The notes under the pieces were generated by a model. It had not been told where the DNA came from. It saw only the letters and a program-made list of their open reading frames with translations, and did no database searches. 64,000 nucleotides of DNA from Varroa destructor. Lineage: Eukaryota > Arthropoda > Arachnida > Mesostigmata > Varroidae. Within the stretch, counting starts at the first letter, position 1. The number at the start of each line of letters is the position of its first letter. This document shows, one piece after another, positions 63,867 to 64,000 of this stretch. The stretch is taken from assembly GCF_002443255.2 (NCBI RefSeq), contig NW_019211454.1, positions 66,727,282-66,791,281 on the forward strand. Direction: 5' to 3'. A program made the position numbers and the translations under genes.

Positions 63867-64000
63867 CTAGAAGAAAATGGGCGAAGGTGACAATGGCCGC
63901 CCACATGATGTAATGCGTCATTGGATCTACAACAGATCGGATATCACGGACACCATCAGTTTTCAGTTCAGAACATAGCAAGAGAACTACACCATTATGG
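63867..64000 (-). other. window edge, probable intron
   Basis: Sequence upstream of the candidate terminal exon. It is open in one - strand frame up to the edge, but has the pyrimidine-rich run-up expected of an intron end; no exon is assigned. Confidence 0.35.

Noticed and set aside
63815..64000. - strand frame open to the window edge with a hydrophobic stretch
   Set aside because: It runs across a strong acceptor (TTTTCTTCTAG), so most of it is probably intron; the phase-0 frame after that acceptor was preferred.

Overview
This is eukaryotic, animal-type DNA, not bacterial. Coding sequence is cut into short exons with GT-AG introns of 162 bases to several kilobases. Most of the window is AT-rich non-coding DNA with (AT)n, (CA)n and triplet microsatellites. 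CpG is not visibly depleted, which argues against a vertebrate. The exon style (CAG/CAA-rich low-complexity protein, long introns) suits an arthropod; an arachnid such as a mite is my guess and is not proven by the sequence.

Two genes can be reconstructed by splicing, and they converge. On the + strand, seven exons between 24710 and 46214 join in one frame, every junction in phase 0. They encode about 897 residues of a Gln/Ser/His-rich, coiled-coil protein that I cannot assign to a family. The start codon lies upstream: 624-698 (good Kozak context, strong donor, phase 0) is the best candidate first coding exon, and a GC-rich, triplet-repeat region ending in a strong donor at 16608 is an alternative. 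One intron holds a 100-base assembly gap.

On the - strand, four exons between 56693 and 51757 encode about 207 residues forming the C-terminal helicase domain and C-terminus of a DEAD-box RNA helicase of the Dbp2/DDX5/Rm62 type. Its N-terminal half (Q motif, Walker A, DEAD, SAT) was not found in the 7.3 kb upstream and probably lies beyond the window, although two weak candidate exons are listed.

Smaller items: an 84-residue single-pass membrane ORF antisense inside an intron of the + strand gene (39487-39741); a possible terminal exon of a further - strand gene at 63777-63866; an 83-base microRNA-precursor-like hairpin at 15398-15480; and a perfect 25-bp hairpin with a 3-base loop at 44026-44078.

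Region by region: 1-24.7 kb is almost all non-coding (putative 5' exons, intron, repeats); 24.7-46.2 kb is the coiled-coil gene; 46.2-51.7 kb is the convergent intergenic region and 3' UTRs; 51.7-56.7 kb is the helicase C-terminal half; 56.7-64 kb is mostly intron or intergenic. No tRNA, rRNA, CRISPR or intact transposon was recognised.
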